64,000 bases of DNA from Lichenicoccus sp965277665 (GCF_965277665.1 NZ_OZ255835.1:1798001-1862000), one strand, 5' to 3'; counted from the first letter of the stretch, positions 52,151 through 61,533 are shown. Made by a program: numbers and translations. Notes: generated from the letters alone by a model not told the origin.

Positions 52151-54703
52151 CTAGCTCTCCCGCAGCAGCTCCGCCGGGCTCGCGCGCAGCGCCTGCCGGG
52201 TTGCGATCAGGCCGGCGAGCAGCATCAGCAGGATGGCGCCGGCGATGGTTACCGCCAGCGTTCCGGGCAGCAGCCGCCACGGCGCCTGCAGCACATAGTG
52301 CAGCACCAGCCAGCTCAGGATCGCCCCCACCCCGGCTGCGACCAGCCCGGCCACCGCGCCCAGCACGCCGAACTCGACCAGCCAGGCCGCGCGCAGCTGG
52401 CGGCCGGTGGCGCCCAGGCTGCGCAGGATCGCCGCCTCCCGACGCCGCGCCGCCTGACCCGACGCCAGCGTCGCCGCCAGCACCAGGCCGCCCGAGAGCA
52501 GCGCCAGCACCCCCATCGCCTGCAGCGCCAGTGCCAGCCGGCGCACCAGCCGGCCGATCTCGCCGAGTACGTCGGCGACCCGGATGCCGGTGACATTGGG
52601 CAGCGCGTCGGTCACCGCCTGCAGGATCGCGGCATCGTCGGCGGGACGGCCGCTGGAGCCGACGGTGGCGACCAGCGTGTGCGGCGCCTTCGACAGCAGG
52701 CCCGGCGAGGCGATGAAGGCGAAGTTCAGCTGCAGCGAGCGCCAGGCGATGTCGCGCAGGCTGGCGACGCGGAGTGCGACGTCGCGCCCCAGCACGTTCA
52801 GCGTCATCGTCGAGCCGACATGCACCCCCCAGCCGCGCGCCAGGTTGGTGTCGAACGACAGCAGCGGCGGCCCGGCATAGTCGTGCGGCCACCAGGCGCC
52901 GGCTGCCACATGGGTGCCGGGCGGCGGCGCGGCCGACAGGCTCAGCCCGTGGTCGCCGCGCAGCGCCCAGCGTGTCTGCGGCGTCGCATGCACCTGTCCC
53001 ACCGGCACCCCGTCCACCGCGACCACGCGCGCGCGCAGGCTCGGCAACTGGTGCACCGCGCCGGCCTGCGGCAGCGCGTGCAGCACCGCATCGAACCGGG
53101 CGGCCTCGTCGGGCTGGATGTCGATGAAGTAGAACGAGGGGGCGTCGGCGGGCAGCTGGCCCAGCACCGCGCTCCGGATGTTGCCCTCGATCAGGGCGAT
53201 CCCGGCCAGGGTGGAGAGCCCGGCGCCGAGCGCCAGCAGCATCGCCGAGGCGGGCGAGCCGGGCCGGTGCAGGGCGCGCAATCCCAGCCCGAGCCAGGCG
53301 GGGCGCATCCCGGTCCGCCCGGCCGCGCCGGCGCCCAGGCGCAGCAGCAGTCCGGCGAGGCGGAACAGCAGCAGGATGCAGCCGGCGGCGGCACAGAAGC
53401 CGAGTGCCAGCCACGGCGACGGCGAGGTCAGCGTCGCCAGCAGCACCAGCACGCAGACCAGCCCGGCCAGCATCCCCCGCAGCCGCCAGCCGCCGCCTCT
53501 GCGCTCGGCCGGATCGTCGCGGAACAGCGCGACCGGCGAGACCCGCACGGCACGCAGCAGCGGCGGCAGCGTGAACAGCACCGCCACCAGCAGCCCGAAG
53601 CCGGCGGCGAGCAGCAGCGGACCGGGATGGACGCTGCCGTCCGGTGCCACCGGCAGCAGCCCGGCAAGCGCGCGGATCGCCAACACAGGCACCACCAGCC
53701 CGGCCAGCACACCGGCCAGCACACCGGCGCCGCACAGCAGCCCGAGCTGCAGCGAGACGATCCAGGCGACGGTGGCCGACGCGGCGCCGAGGCAGCGCAG
53801 CACCGCCAGCGTCTCGGTGCGCGCCTGCAGCCAAGCCGACACGCCGGACGCAACACCGAGGCCGCCCAGCAGCAGCGAGGCCAGTCCGATCAGCGTCATG
53901 AACTGCGAGACCTGCGCCACCACCTGGGTCAGCGCCGGGGCGGCATCCTGCACGTCGCGTATGCGCAGCGGCTGGTCCGGGTAGCGCTGCGCGATGTCGT
54001 GCGCCAGCGCCTGCACCCGGCGAACTCGGCCGGGCGCCCGGTCATCCGGCAGCGCGATGCGCAGCGTGTAGGTGACCAGGGCGCCGGGCGCGATCAGGCC
54101 GGCGGCGTCGAGCCGGGCGCGTGACAGCATGACCTCGGGGGCGAGCGACGCGCTGCCGGCGCCGTCCGGCGTGTGCGCGAGGCCGGCTGCCAGCCTCAGG
54201 GTCAGGGTGCCGAGCCGCAGCGTGTCGCCGGGGCGCACGGCGAGCCGGTCCTCGATCAGCGGCTCGACCAGTAGGCCGTCCTGCAGGGCGCGCGGGAGGG
54301 CCCCGGCTGGATCGAGCGTCACCGCGCCGACCAGCGGATAGGCCGCATCGACCGCATCGACCTCGACCAGCATGCGGCGGCCCTGCGGCCCGTACAGCAT
54401 CGAGCGCAGCCTGACCGTCTCCGACAGGCGCAGGTGGCGCGATTGCAGATAAGGTTCGAGACCACCCGGCAGCGGGTCCGGGCTGTCCAGGCTGAGGTCG
54501 CCGCCGAGGATGGCGCGCCGTTGCGCGGCGACGCCGCCCTGGATCGCCGCGCGCAGGCCGCCGACGGTGCCGATCGCGGCAACCCCGAGGGCGAGGCAGG
54601 CCAGCACGACGCGCATGCCCGACAGGGTGCCGCGCATGTCGCGCAGCGCGATCGCGAGCGCCAGCCGCCAGCCGGGACGTCGAGGACCAGTCCTGCGGGA
54701 CAC
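52151..54703 (-). CDS. ABC transporter permease of the YbbP/FtsX type
   Basis: This 850-residue protein has an N-terminal helix (about 29-50), a large periplasmic domain (to about 255), and FtsX/MacB-like helix bundles at about 260-420. A further hydrophobic block and second periplasmic domain follow, then a C-terminal four-helix FtsX repeat (about 715-850). The duplicated layout is that of E. coli YbbP. With the YbbA-like ATPase it forms a mechanotransmission-type transporter, perhaps moving lipids or lipophilic substrates. The GTG start lies one base after the ATPase stop. TesA is divergently encoded, exactly as in the tesA-ybbAP locus of E. coli. Confidence 0.9.
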   Translation of the reverse strand: MSRRTGPRRPGWRLALAIALRDMRGTLSGMRVVLACLALGVAAIGTVGGLRAAIQGGVAAQRRAILGGDLSLDSPDPLPGGLEPYLQSRHLRLSETVRLRSMLYGPQGRRMLVEVDAVDAAYPLVGAVTLDPAGALPRALQDGLLVEPLIEDRLAVRPGDTLRLGTLTLRLAAGLAHTPDGAGSASLAPEVMLSRARLDAAGLIAPGALVTYTLRIALPDDRAPGRVRRVQALAHDIAQRYPDQPLRIRDVQDAAPALTQVVAQVSQFMTLIGLASLLLGGLGVASGVSAWLQARTETLAVLRCLGAASATVAWIVSLQLGLLCGAGVLAGVLAGLVVPVLAIRALAGLLPVAPDGSVHPGPLLLAAGFGLLVAVLFTLPPLLRAVRVSPVALFRDDPAERRGGGWRLRGMLAGLVCVLVLLATLTSPSPWLALGFCAAAGCILLLFRLAGLLLRLGAGAAGRTGMRPAWLGLGLRALHRPGSPASAMLLALGAGLSTLAGIALIEGNIRSAVLGQLPADAPSFYFIDIQPDEAARFDAVLHALPQAGAVHQLPSLRARVVAVDGVPVGQVHATPQTRWALRGDHGLSLSAAPPPGTHVAAGAWWPHDYAGPPLLSFDTNLARGWGVHVGSTMTLNVLGRDVALRVASLRDIAWRSLQLNFAFIASPGLLSKAPHTLVATVGSSGRPADDAAILQAVTDALPNVTGIRVADVLGEIGRLVRRLALALQAMGVLALLSGGLVLAATLASGQAARRREAAILRSLGATGRQLRAAWLVEFGVLGAVAGLVAAGVGAILSWLVLHYVLQAPWRLLPGTLAVTIAGAILLMLLAGLIATRQALRASPAELLRES

Positions 54704-54704
54704 G

Positions 54705-55409
54705 CTAGCGGCCTGAGCCGGACAGATGCGGCTCCGACAGCTGGCCGTCGCTCACCGACAGCACCCGGTCGCAGCGCGCGGCCAGGGCCGGCTCGTGGGT
54801 GATCAGGATCAGGGTGGTGCCGTGCTCGCGCTGCAGGGCGAACATCAGGTCGGCGACGCGGCCGCCGGTGGCGAGGTCGAGATTGCCGGTCGGCTCGTCG
54901 GCCAGCAGCAGGCGCGGCCCCGGCGCGAAGGCACGCGCCAGCGCCACGCGCTGCTGCTCGCCGCCGGAGAGCTGGCCCGGGCGGTGGTCGAGGCGGTGCG
55001 ACAGGCCGACCTGGTCGAGGGCGTCCGCCGCGATCCAGCCGGCATCGGCGCGGCCGGTGAGTTCCAGCGGGATGGCGACGTTCTCCAGCGTGGTCATGGT
55101 CGGGATCAGGTGGAAGGACTGGAACACGATGCCGATGCAGCGGCCGCGGAACTGCGCGCGCTGGTCCTCGGTAAGGGAGGCGAGGTCGGTGCCGTCGATG
55201 CGCACGCTGCCGCGCGAGGGCGGTTCCAGCCCGGCCAGCAGCATCAGCAGGCTGGTCTTGCCCGAACCGGACGGCCCGACGATGCCGAGCGAGACCCCGG
55301 CGGCGAGATCCAGCGAGGCGCCGCGCACGATATCCAAGGACGTGCCGCGCGAGTTGACCGCCCCGGGACGCGCGGGCACCGTCAGCCAGAGGTCGCGCGC
55401 CTGCAGCAT
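54705..55409 (-). CDS. ABC transporter ATP-binding protein of the YbbA/LolD type
   Basis: This 234-residue ATPase has Walker A GPSGSGKTS (about 45-53), Q-loop VFQSFHLIPTMTTLENV, signature LSGGEQQRVALARA, Walker B LLLADEPTGNLD and H-loop ITHEP. The ADEPTGNLD motif is the mark of the MacB/LolD/FtsE subfamily that works with FtsX-type permeases, encoded immediately downstream. ATG 55409 is used; the frame is open further upstream to 55583 but overlaps the divergent TesA leader. Confidence 0.92.
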   Translation of the reverse strand: MLQARDLWLTVPARPGAVNSRGTSLDIVRGASLDLAAGVSLGIVGPSGSGKTSLLMLLAGLEPPSRGSVRIDGTDLASLTEDQRAQFRGRCIGIVFQSFHLIPTMTTLENVAIPLELTGRADAGWIAADALDQVGLSHRLDHRPGQLSGGEQQRVALARAFAPGPRLLLADEPTGNLDLATGGRVADLMFALQREHGTTLILITHEPALAARCDRVLSVSDGQLSEPHLSGSGR

Positions 55410-55567
55410 GGCATGCGAGTCCTTGTCCCGAGGAGGCAGAGCTGCCGATCCGTCCACGTGATCTCCGCCTGGCTGCATGGTGGACGACAACGCACGCCGC
55501 CGGCCTGGTTTGCCTGGTTCTGGTTTGCCTGTGGGCCCCGGCGGCGGCCTCGGCACAGGCAGCACCG

Positions 55568-56125
55568 GTGCAGCTTCTGGCACTGGGTGACAGCCTCACC
55601 GCCGGCTACGGGCTGGAGCACGAGCAGGCCTTTACCAGCGTTCTGCAGCAGGCGATCGACAAAGCCGGGCTCGATGCGCACGTGCTCGATGGCGGCGTCT
55701 CCGGCGACACCTCGACCGGGGCGGTCGCCCGCCTCGACTGGGCGCTCGGCGACAATCCGGATGCCGCGATCGTCGAGCTCGGCGGCAATGACGGCCTGCG
55801 CGGCCAGCCGCCCGCGCAGATGGAGCGCAACATCGCGGCCATCCTGGACCGGCTGCAGACCCGGCACATCCCGGTGCTGCTGTCCGGCATGATGGCGCCG
55901 CCGAACATGGGCCAGGATTATGCGCGCGCCTTCGCCGCCGCCTTCGAGCGGCTCTCGCACCGACCCGGCCTGCTGTACGACCCGTTCTTCCTGCAGGGTG
56001 TCGCCACCCACGAGGATTTCGAGCAGGGCGACCACATCCACCCCAACGCAGCGGGCGTGCGCGTCATCGTGGCGAGGCTGATGCCGCAGGTGCGCGCGCT
56101 GATCGGCGAGGCACGGCACAGGTGA
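55568..56125 (+). CDS. tesA: TesA-like GDSL esterase/lysophospholipase (5' end unclear)
   Basis: This is an SGNH-hydrolase resembling thioesterase I/lysophospholipase L1. The catalytic Ser is in LALGDSLTAG (S9 from the GTG at 55568), the oxyanion Gly/Asn in ELGGNDGLRG, and Asp/His in GDHIHPNAAG. The first standard start codon in frame is GTG 55568, only a few residues before the GDSL box. Reading upstream in the same frame without stops gives a convincing signal peptide (AAGLVCLVLVCLWAPAAASAQA) that would begin near CTG 55469, yet there is no ATG, GTG or TTG. So either a CTG start is used, or there is a frameshift or sequence error. Family members are periplasmic, supporting the longer form. 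Divergent from ybbA. Confidence 0.85.
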   Translation: MQLLALGDSLTAGYGLEHEQAFTSVLQQAIDKAGLDAHVLDGGVSGDTSTGAVARLDWALGDNPDAAIVELGGNDGLRGQPPAQMERNIAAILDRLQTRHIPVLLSGMMAPPNMGQDYARAFAAAFERLSHRPGLLYDPFFLQGVATHEDFEQGDHIHPNAAGVRVIVARLMPQVRALIGEARHR

Positions 56126-56655
56126 GGCTGTTCGTGGCCCTCGACCTGCCCGATGCGCTGCGCGAGCGGCTCACGGCGCTGGCCGGCAGCCTCGCCGGGG
56201 CGCGCTGGATCCCGCCCGCGAACCTGCATCTGACGCTGCGTTTCATCGGCGAGGCCGACCGGGTGGTGGCCGAGGAGATCGACCATGCGCTCGCAGCACT
56301 CCGCGGGCGGCGGTTCGCGCTGGCGCTGAGCGGCACCGGCATGTTCGGCAGATCAGGCAAGGTGGTATCGCTCTGGGCGGGCGTTGAGCGGAGCGAGCCG
56401 CTCGAGCGCCTGCAGGCCAAGATCGAGACCGCACTTGCCCGCATCGGCCTGCCGCCGGAGCGCAGGCGGTTCCAGCCGCACGTGTCACTGGCCCGGGTCG
56501 ATGCGGCGGCCGAGCCCGCCGTTGCGCGCTGGATCCAGGCGCACAACTTGCTGCGCTCGGAAAGCGTTGCGATCACGCACTTCACGCTGTTCTCGTCGCT
56601 GCTCGGCCGCGAGCAGGCGGTCTATCACCCGGAGGTCGATTATGAGCTTGGCTAG
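56122..56655 (+). CDS. thpR: RNA 2',3'-cyclic phosphodiesterase (2'-5' RNA ligase family, ThpR)
   Basis: This 177-residue 2H-phosphoesterase opens 2',3'-cyclic phosphates at RNA ends and can join 2'-5' linkages in vitro. The two catalytic HxT/S motifs are HLTLRF (about 36-41) and HVSLAR (about 120-125), with the family opening RLFVALDLP. The GTG start overlaps the tesA stop (GTGA), so the gene is co-translated with tesA. Its end overlaps the following gene by 14 bases. Confidence 0.91.
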   Translation: MRLFVALDLPDALRERLTALAGSLAGARWIPPANLHLTLRFIGEADRVVAEEIDHALAALRGRRFALALSGTGMFGRSGKVVSLWAGVERSEPLERLQAKIETALARIGLPPERRRFQPHVSLARVDAAAEPAVARWIQAHNLLRSESVAITHFTLFSSLLGREQAVYHPEVDYELG

Positions 56656-57097
56656 AACTCTGGCACTCGCCGTGCCCGTCCTCGCGGTCGCGGTCCCGGG
56701 TCAGGCGATGACCCAGGTCGCCGGCCCGCTACAGATCGGCCCCTCGCGCGGCGACGGCGACGACCAGGACCACGCGGCCCAGCTCTCGACCACGATCACC
56801 AACCAGGGCAGCCTGCCCGACCGGCTGATCAACGCGGCCTGCCCCGGCAGCGGCCACATGGCGCTGCTCAACGGCAGCCTGCGGCAGTTCCCGAACGGCC
56901 AGTTCAACGGGCTGGACATCCCGGCCTCGACCGATGGCCGCTACCAGCCGGTGCAGGCAGAATTCTCGCTGACCCAGGCGACCCAGGAGATGGTGCGCGG
57001 CACCCTGGTGCCCTGTTCGCTGAGCTTCGCGCATGGCGGCCAGCGCATCGTGGTGTTCACGCTAGGCGTGCAAGAAAGCCAAACCAACGAACCCTGA
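56642..57097 (+). CDS. PCu(A)C-like periplasmic copper chaperone, divergent
   Basis: The 151-residue protein has a signal peptide (about 1-21). The mature domain follows the PCu(A)C (DUF461) plan of a small beta-barrel: AQLSTTITNQGSLPDRLINAACP, a central loop with GHMALLN, and PCSLSFAHGGQRIVVFTLG at the end. The classic copper-binding H(M)x10Mx21HxM motif is not intact, with only scattered His and Met. Copper binding is therefore uncertain even though a CuA oxidase is encoded 17 kb upstream. It starts inside the end of thpR. Its TGA stop coincides with the edge of the third MITE-like copy. Confidence 0.68.
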   Translation: MSLARTLALAVPVLAVAVPGQAMTQVAGPLQIGPSRGDGDDQDHAAQLSTTITNQGSLPDRLINAACPGSGHMALLNGSLRQFPNGQFNGLDIPASTDGRYQPVQAEFSLTQATQEMVRGTLVPCSLSFAHGGQRIVVFTLGVQESQTNEP

Positions 57098-57259
57098 GAG
57101 ACCGTCCGAGACTGCGCTACGGCGGTCATCCGACGCGCCTTTTCGGCGCTCCGATGCTCACGGCCAGGAGGCCGCTCCGCTTCGGTGCTCGAAAAGTCAC
57201 GCCGGGCGGCGCCTTGGGGCGCCTCTGACAGAGCCGGAGCCCATTCTCGAACGGTCTCT
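57097..57259. repeat. MITE-like element, copy C (divergent)
   Basis: The 163-bp element is bounded by AGAGACCGTCCGAGA (57097 on) and the near-complement TCTCGAACGGTCTCT (ending 57259). Internal TGCTCACGGCC (57155-57165), GGCCGCTCCGCT and GGTGCTCGAAAAG...CACGCCGGGC match copies A and B, but the outer repeats differ. So it is a related subfamily. The stop codon TGA (57095-57097) of the preceding gene shares its first base. Confidence 0.7.
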
Positions 57260-57286
57260 AAGCGCGGGCATCATCTAGTGTGTAGA

Positions 57287-57469
57287 TCAGTGCAGAAAGA
57301 GCTTGAGCAAGATCGCGACGATCAGCGGGTAGAGACTGCCCACCATCCATTTCAGAACCGCGACGTCGCGCTTGATGTCGACGACGTCCGTGTCGCGCTC
57401 GCTCAGCGCGGTGGCGGCGCGCATCGCCTTGTCCTCCGGGACGTTGATCGACCGGAAGGCCTCGAACAC
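57287..57469 (-). CDS. Mini membrane protein with a C-terminal anchor
   Basis: This 60-residue protein reads like small conserved alphaproteobacterial proteins: an amphipathic/coiled N-terminal part (VPEDKAMRAATALSERDTDVVDIKRDVAVLKW) and one C-terminal membrane helix (SLYPLIVAILLKLFL). It resembles DUF1640/CCDC90-type tails. Function is unknown. The GTG start is likely. It lies between copy C and the glycosylase gene on the opposite strand. Confidence 0.65.
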   Translation of the reverse strand: MFEAFRSINVPEDKAMRAATALSERDTDVVDIKRDVAVLKWMVGSLYPLIVAILLKLFLH

Positions 57470-57585
57470 TTCGGGACTGACACTACCAACAGGACCCTCC
57501 TGAACCGGATGTTACCGCGTCGGCCGCGGCGCGGGATAGTGCGTTCATCAGTTCGGGCGCCACGCGCGCAATCTCGCCGTTCCGC

Positions 57586-58188
57586 GTGAGCGACGCCGGC
57601 AAACTCGACCGCCTGGTCGCCGAGGTGCGGGCGTGCCGGCACTGCGCCGCCCACTTGCCGCTCGGCCCGCGCCCGATCCTGCATGTCTCGCCCACCGCCC
57701 GCCTGCTGATCGCCAGCCAGGCGCCCGGCACCAAGGTGCATGAAAAGGGCATCTCGTTCTGGGACCAGTCCGGCGAGCGCCTGCGCGGCTGGCTCGGCAT
57801 CGGCCGCGAGATCTTCTACGACACCAGCCGGGTCGCCATCCTGCCGATGGGGCTGTGCTACCCGGGCCGGCTGCCACAGGGCGGCGACCGCCCGCCGCGA
57901 CCGGAATGCGCGCCGCTGTGGCGCGACCGGGTGCTGCGCCTGATGCCCGACATCCGGCTCACGCTGCTGATCGGCACCTACGCACAGAACCACGTGCTCG
58001 GCCCAGGTGCGATGACCGCGCGGGTGGAGAATTTTCGACACTACCTGCCACGCACCTTCCCGCTGCCGCATCCCTCCTGGCGCACCGGCGTGTGGGAAAG
58101 CCGTAACCCGTGGTTCCGCGAGATCGTGCTACCTGCGTTACAAGCAGAGGTGCGTTGCGCCCTGGACATGACAGGAGCGCCGCCCTAA
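57586..58188 (+). CDS. Uracil-DNA glycosylase superfamily protein
   Basis: The 200-residue protein begins with an RACRHC segment, as in UDG relatives. The superfamily motif A region reads LLIASQAPGTKVHEKGISFWDQSGERLRGWLG, and the motif B region LPHPSWRTGVWESRNPWF carries the conserved His/Pro/Ser. It is the branch often annotated as uracil-DNA glycosylase family protein in Alphaproteobacteria. A DNA-repair role is expected from fold, but activity on uracil is unproven for this branch. There are only two Cys near the N-terminus, so an Fe-S cluster as in family 4/5 enzymes is unlikely. GTG start at 57586. Confidence 0.82.
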   Translation: MSDAGKLDRLVAEVRACRHCAAHLPLGPRPILHVSPTARLLIASQAPGTKVHEKGISFWDQSGERLRGWLGIGREIFYDTSRVAILPMGLCYPGRLPQGGDRPPRPECAPLWRDRVLRLMPDIRLTLLIGTYAQNHVLGPGAMTARVENFRHYLPRTFPLPHPSWRTGVWESRNPWFREIVLPALQAEVRCALDMTGAPP

Positions 58189-58198
58189 ACGCGAGAGC

Positions 58199-59866
58199 GT
58201 GAAGACGCTGTCTCGATTTCTGGGCGTGCTGCTTGCCCTTTCGGTCCCGGTCGCGGGGCATGCCGCACCCTCCGCCTGCGGCACCGTGGTGCTGCCGCCC
58301 GGCCTGGGCGTGACGGCGCCGGCCGCCGTGACCTCGCTGAACCCGCTGCTGTCCAATTCGGAATACAATTCCGAGGTGTTCGGCCAGATCTACCGCCCGC
58401 TAATCTCGCTGGACCGGCATCTGGACTACGATCCGGCCCGCAGCCTCGCCGCGGCGGTGGTGACCCCGGATGGCGGGCATAGCTGGCGCTTCACCATCAA
58501 GCCCTGGCTGTGGTCGGACGGCGTGCCGCTCACCCCGGCCGACCTCGTGTTCACCCTCGGCCTGATCCGGCGCCTCGGGCCGGCCTACGTCCACTCCGGC
58601 ATCGGCGGCGTTCCGGACTACTTCCAGGACGTGCGCGCGACCGGGGCGCACGAGGTCATCCTGACGCTCAACCGCGCGGTCAATCCCGACTGGTTCCTGC
58701 GGCTCGGCCTCGCCGGCATTCCCGTGCTGCCCGAGCATGTGTATCGCGACCTGAGCCTGCGCGACATGCGCATGCGCCAGACCGACCCCAGCCTGTTCCG
58801 GGTGTCCGACGGCCCGTTCCTGATCGACGCGTTCGCGGTCGGGCGATACATCACGCTGGTGCCGAACCCGCTCTACGGCGGCAGCAGGCCGACGCTGAAG
58901 CGCCTGGTGATCGATTTCCTCGAGGGCGGCGATCCGCTGCAGGCGCTGCGTTCCGGCGAGATCGACGCTGCGAACATTCCGTTCCCGCTCTGGGATCTCG
59001 CCACCGCGCTGCCGAACCTGCGCACGACCAGGCTCGGCGGTTCGTTCGGCTATGACGCGATGATCCTGAATTTCCGCAGCCGCAGCGCGCCGTTTCTGCG
59101 CGACGTGCGGGTGCGGCAGGCGATGGCGCTGGCCATCGACCAGCAGGAGATCAGATCGCTCGTCTATCACGGCCAGTCGACGCCGATCCACGGGCCGGTG
59201 CCCCCGGCGATGACCGGCTTCCTGTCGCCCCGCGCCAGGGACGGCTATCCCGCGCTGCAGTACGCGCCGGAGCGGGCGCGGGCGCTGCTCGACGCCGCCG
59301 GCTGGCATCCGGGGCCGGACGGCATCCGCGTCAAGGACGGCAGGCGGCTGCAGTTCGAGGACGAGGCAACCTCGGGAACGGCCAGCGCGCTGATCTATCT
59401 CCAGATCGTCCAGCGCAACCTCGCCGCCGTCGGCATCGAGATGAACATCCGCGCCGTCGAGTTCAACGAGATGATCGCGACGATGATGGGCAACGGCCAT
59501 GACTGGAACACCGGCGTCATCGGCTGGAGCGTCAACGGGTATCCGGACAGCCAGGAATTCTTCTCCTCGAACGGGGCACAGAACTTCGGTCATTACGAAG
59601 ACAGGAAGATGGATGCCCTGAACCAGGCCGTGGTGGTAGCGGCAGGACACCAGGCGCTGGACGCGGCGCAGGATTTCGCCGCCGAACAGCAGCCGTTCAT
59701 CTTCCTGCCGAGTGGCCAGGTGTCGGTGCTCTCGCGCCCGGACCTGCACGGCCTCGCCGACATGATCAGCCCGAATGGCGCCTGGTCGCCGGAGTTGCTG
59801 ACCCTGTCAGGTAACATGGCGTGTACCTCCCAGGTTGCAGCCGCCGCCGCGCGGCTCGCGCCTTGA
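58199..59866 (+). CDS. ABC transporter peptide/nickel-type substrate-binding protein, paralogue 1
   Basis: This periplasmic SBP_bac_5 (DppA/OppA-like) protein captures an oligopeptide or similar ligand for the ABC importer encoded downstream. It has a signal peptide (about 1-22), then the family blocks TSLNPLLSNSEYNSEVFGQIYRPLI, WRFTIKPWLWSDGVPLTPADLVFT and VRVRQAMALAIDQQEI, and a C-terminal QPFIFLPSG. The 555-residue length is typical. It starts with GTG 58199, eleven bases after the UDG stop, and ends in a TTGA overlap with paralogue 2. The mature protein opens with a conserved Cys (ACGTVVLP). Confidence 0.92.
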   Translation: MKTLSRFLGVLLALSVPVAGHAAPSACGTVVLPPGLGVTAPAAVTSLNPLLSNSEYNSEVFGQIYRPLISLDRHLDYDPARSLAAAVVTPDGGHSWRFTIKPWLWSDGVPLTPADLVFTLGLIRRLGPAYVHSGIGGVPDYFQDVRATGAHEVILTLNRAVNPDWFLRLGLAGIPVLPEHVYRDLSLRDMRMRQTDPSLFRVSDGPFLIDAFAVGRYITLVPNPLYGGSRPTLKRLVIDFLEGGDPLQALRSGEIDAANIPFPLWDLATALPNLRTTRLGGSFGYDAMILNFRSRSAPFLRDVRVRQAMALAIDQQEIRSLVYHGQSTPIHGPVPPAMTGFLSPRARDGYPALQYAPERARALLDAAGWHPGPDGIRVKDGRRLQFEDEATSGTASALIYLQIVQRNLAAVGIEMNIRAVEFNEMIATMMGNGHDWNTGVIGWSVNGYPDSQEFFSSNGAQNFGHYEDRKMDALNQAVVVAAGHQALDAAQDFAAEQQPFIFLPSGQVSVLSRPDLHGLADMISPNGAWSPELLTLSGNMACTSQVAAAAARLAP

Positions 59867-61533
59867 GCATTCCGAACCCGCGCAGGATCGGCGCGCTGCT
59901 GACCTGCGCGCTCTTGTGCGCCGCCGCCGCTCCAGTACAGACCTGCGGCACGGTGGTGCTGCCGATCGGGCTTGGCCAAGGCGCGCCATCCGCGGTGACG
60001 TCGCTGAACCCGCTGCTGACCAACTCGATCTACAACCAGGAGGTCATCTACCAGATCTACCGCCCGCTGATCTGGCTGGACCGGCATCTGGACTATGACC
60101 CGGCGCTCAGCCTCGCCTCGGCGGCGGTGACCCCGGACGGCGGCCACACTTGGCGTTTCACCATCAAGCCCTGGCAGTGGTCGGACGGCGTGCCGGTCAC
60201 CCCCGCCGACGTCGTGTTCACCTTCGAGCTGATGCGCCGGCTCGGTCCTTCCTACGTCCTCTCCGGCATCGGCGGTGTCCCGGATTTCATCCAGAGCGTG
60301 CGCGCGACCGGTCCGCACGACGTCACCATGACCCTCAACCATCCGGTCAATCCGGACTGGTTCCTCCGGCTCGGCCTGGGCAACAGCGTGAAGGTGCTGC
60401 CCGAGCACGTCTATCGTAGCCTGAGCCTGCGCGAGATGCGCATGCGGCAAACCGACCCCACCTTGTTCAAGGTGTCGGACGGACCATTCGTGCTCGCCGA
60501 CTACGCCGTCGGGCGGCACATCGTCCTGGTGCCGAACCCGCGCTACGGGGGCATTCAGCCCAGGATACGCCGGCTGGTTTTGGACTTTCTCGAAGGCGGC
60601 AACGCGCTGCAGGCGCTCCGCTCCGGCGAGATCGATGCGGCCAGCATCCCGTTCGAACTCTGGGATCTCGCCACCGCGCTGCCGAACCTGCGCACGATCA
60701 AGCTCGACGGCCCGTTCGGCTACCTGTCGATGATCATGAATTTCCGCAGCCGGAATGCTCCGTTCCTGCGCGACCTGCGGGTGCGGCAGGCGATCGCACT
60801 CGCTCTCGACCAGAACGAGATCATCTCGCTTGCGTATCACGGGCAGGCGAAGCCGGTCCACGGTTCGGTGCCTCCGGCGATCACCAGGTTCCTGTCGCCC
60901 GAGGCGCGCGCAGGCTATCCGTCCATGCAGTTCTCGCCGGCGCGCGCGCGGGCACTGCTCGATGCAGCCGGCTGGCATCCCGGCCCCGACGGCACACGCG
61001 TCAAGGACGGCCAGCGACTGCAGTTCGAGGTCGAGGTGTCGTCAGGCGCCATCGACCGCTTCATCGTTTTGCAGGCAGCGCAACGCAACCTCGCTGCGGT
61101 CGGCATCGGCATCGACATACGCGGCGTCGAGTTCAGCGAGCTGATTGCAACGTTGCAGGGCAACGGCCATGACTGGAACAGCATCGTTATCGCCTGGACC
61201 GTCGAGGCGTTTCCGGACAGCCAGGAATTCTTCTCCTCGGACGGCGCGCAGAATTTCGGCCATTTCGAGGACAAGAAGATGGACGCGCTGAACGCCGCCG
61301 TGGCGACCACCGCCGGAAGCCAGGCGCTCGACGAGGCGCAGGATTACGCCGCCGAGCAGCAGCCCTTCATCTTCCTGCCGACCGGCGCGATCTCGCTGCT
61401 GGCACGGCCGGAGCTGCACGGGCTGCGCGACATGGCCAGCCCGACCGGCACCTGGTCGCCGGAGTTGCTGAGCCTGTCGGGCGACATGGCGTGCCCGGCG
61501 CAGACCGCTTCCGCCGGGACGAGCGCGCGTTGA
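59863..61533 (+). CDS. ABC transporter peptide/nickel-type substrate-binding protein, paralogue 2
   Basis: This is the second of three tandem SBP_bac_5 paralogues (556 residues). It shares nearly every block with the first (TCGTVVLPIGLG, SLNPLLTNSIYNQEVIYQIYRPLIWLDRHLDYDP, MRMRQTDPTLFKVSDGPFVL, FLSPEARAGYPSMQF). Signal peptide about 1-28. I place the start at TTG 59863, overlapping the previous stop, because this gives a proper signal; the open frame from 59821 would overlap paralogue 1. Differences concentrate around the middle lobe, so ligand range may differ slightly. Confidence 0.9.
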   Translation: MSIPNPRRIGALLTCALLCAAAAPVQTCGTVVLPIGLGQGAPSAVTSLNPLLTNSIYNQEVIYQIYRPLIWLDRHLDYDPALSLASAAVTPDGGHTWRFTIKPWQWSDGVPVTPADVVFTFELMRRLGPSYVLSGIGGVPDFIQSVRATGPHDVTMTLNHPVNPDWFLRLGLGNSVKVLPEHVYRSLSLREMRMRQTDPTLFKVSDGPFVLADYAVGRHIVLVPNPRYGGIQPRIRRLVLDFLEGGNALQALRSGEIDAASIPFELWDLATALPNLRTIKLDGPFGYLSMIMNFRSRNAPFLRDLRVRQAIALALDQNEIISLAYHGQAKPVHGSVPPAITRFLSPEARAGYPSMQFSPARARALLDAAGWHPGPDGTRVKDGQRLQFEVEVSSGAIDRFIVLQAAQRNLAAVGIGIDIRGVEFSELIATLQGNGHDWNSIVIAWTVEAFPDSQEFFSSDGAQNFGHFEDKKMDALNAAVATTAGSQALDEAQDYAAEQQPFIFLPTGAISLLARPELHGLRDMASPTGTWSPELLSLSGDMACPAQTASAGTSAR

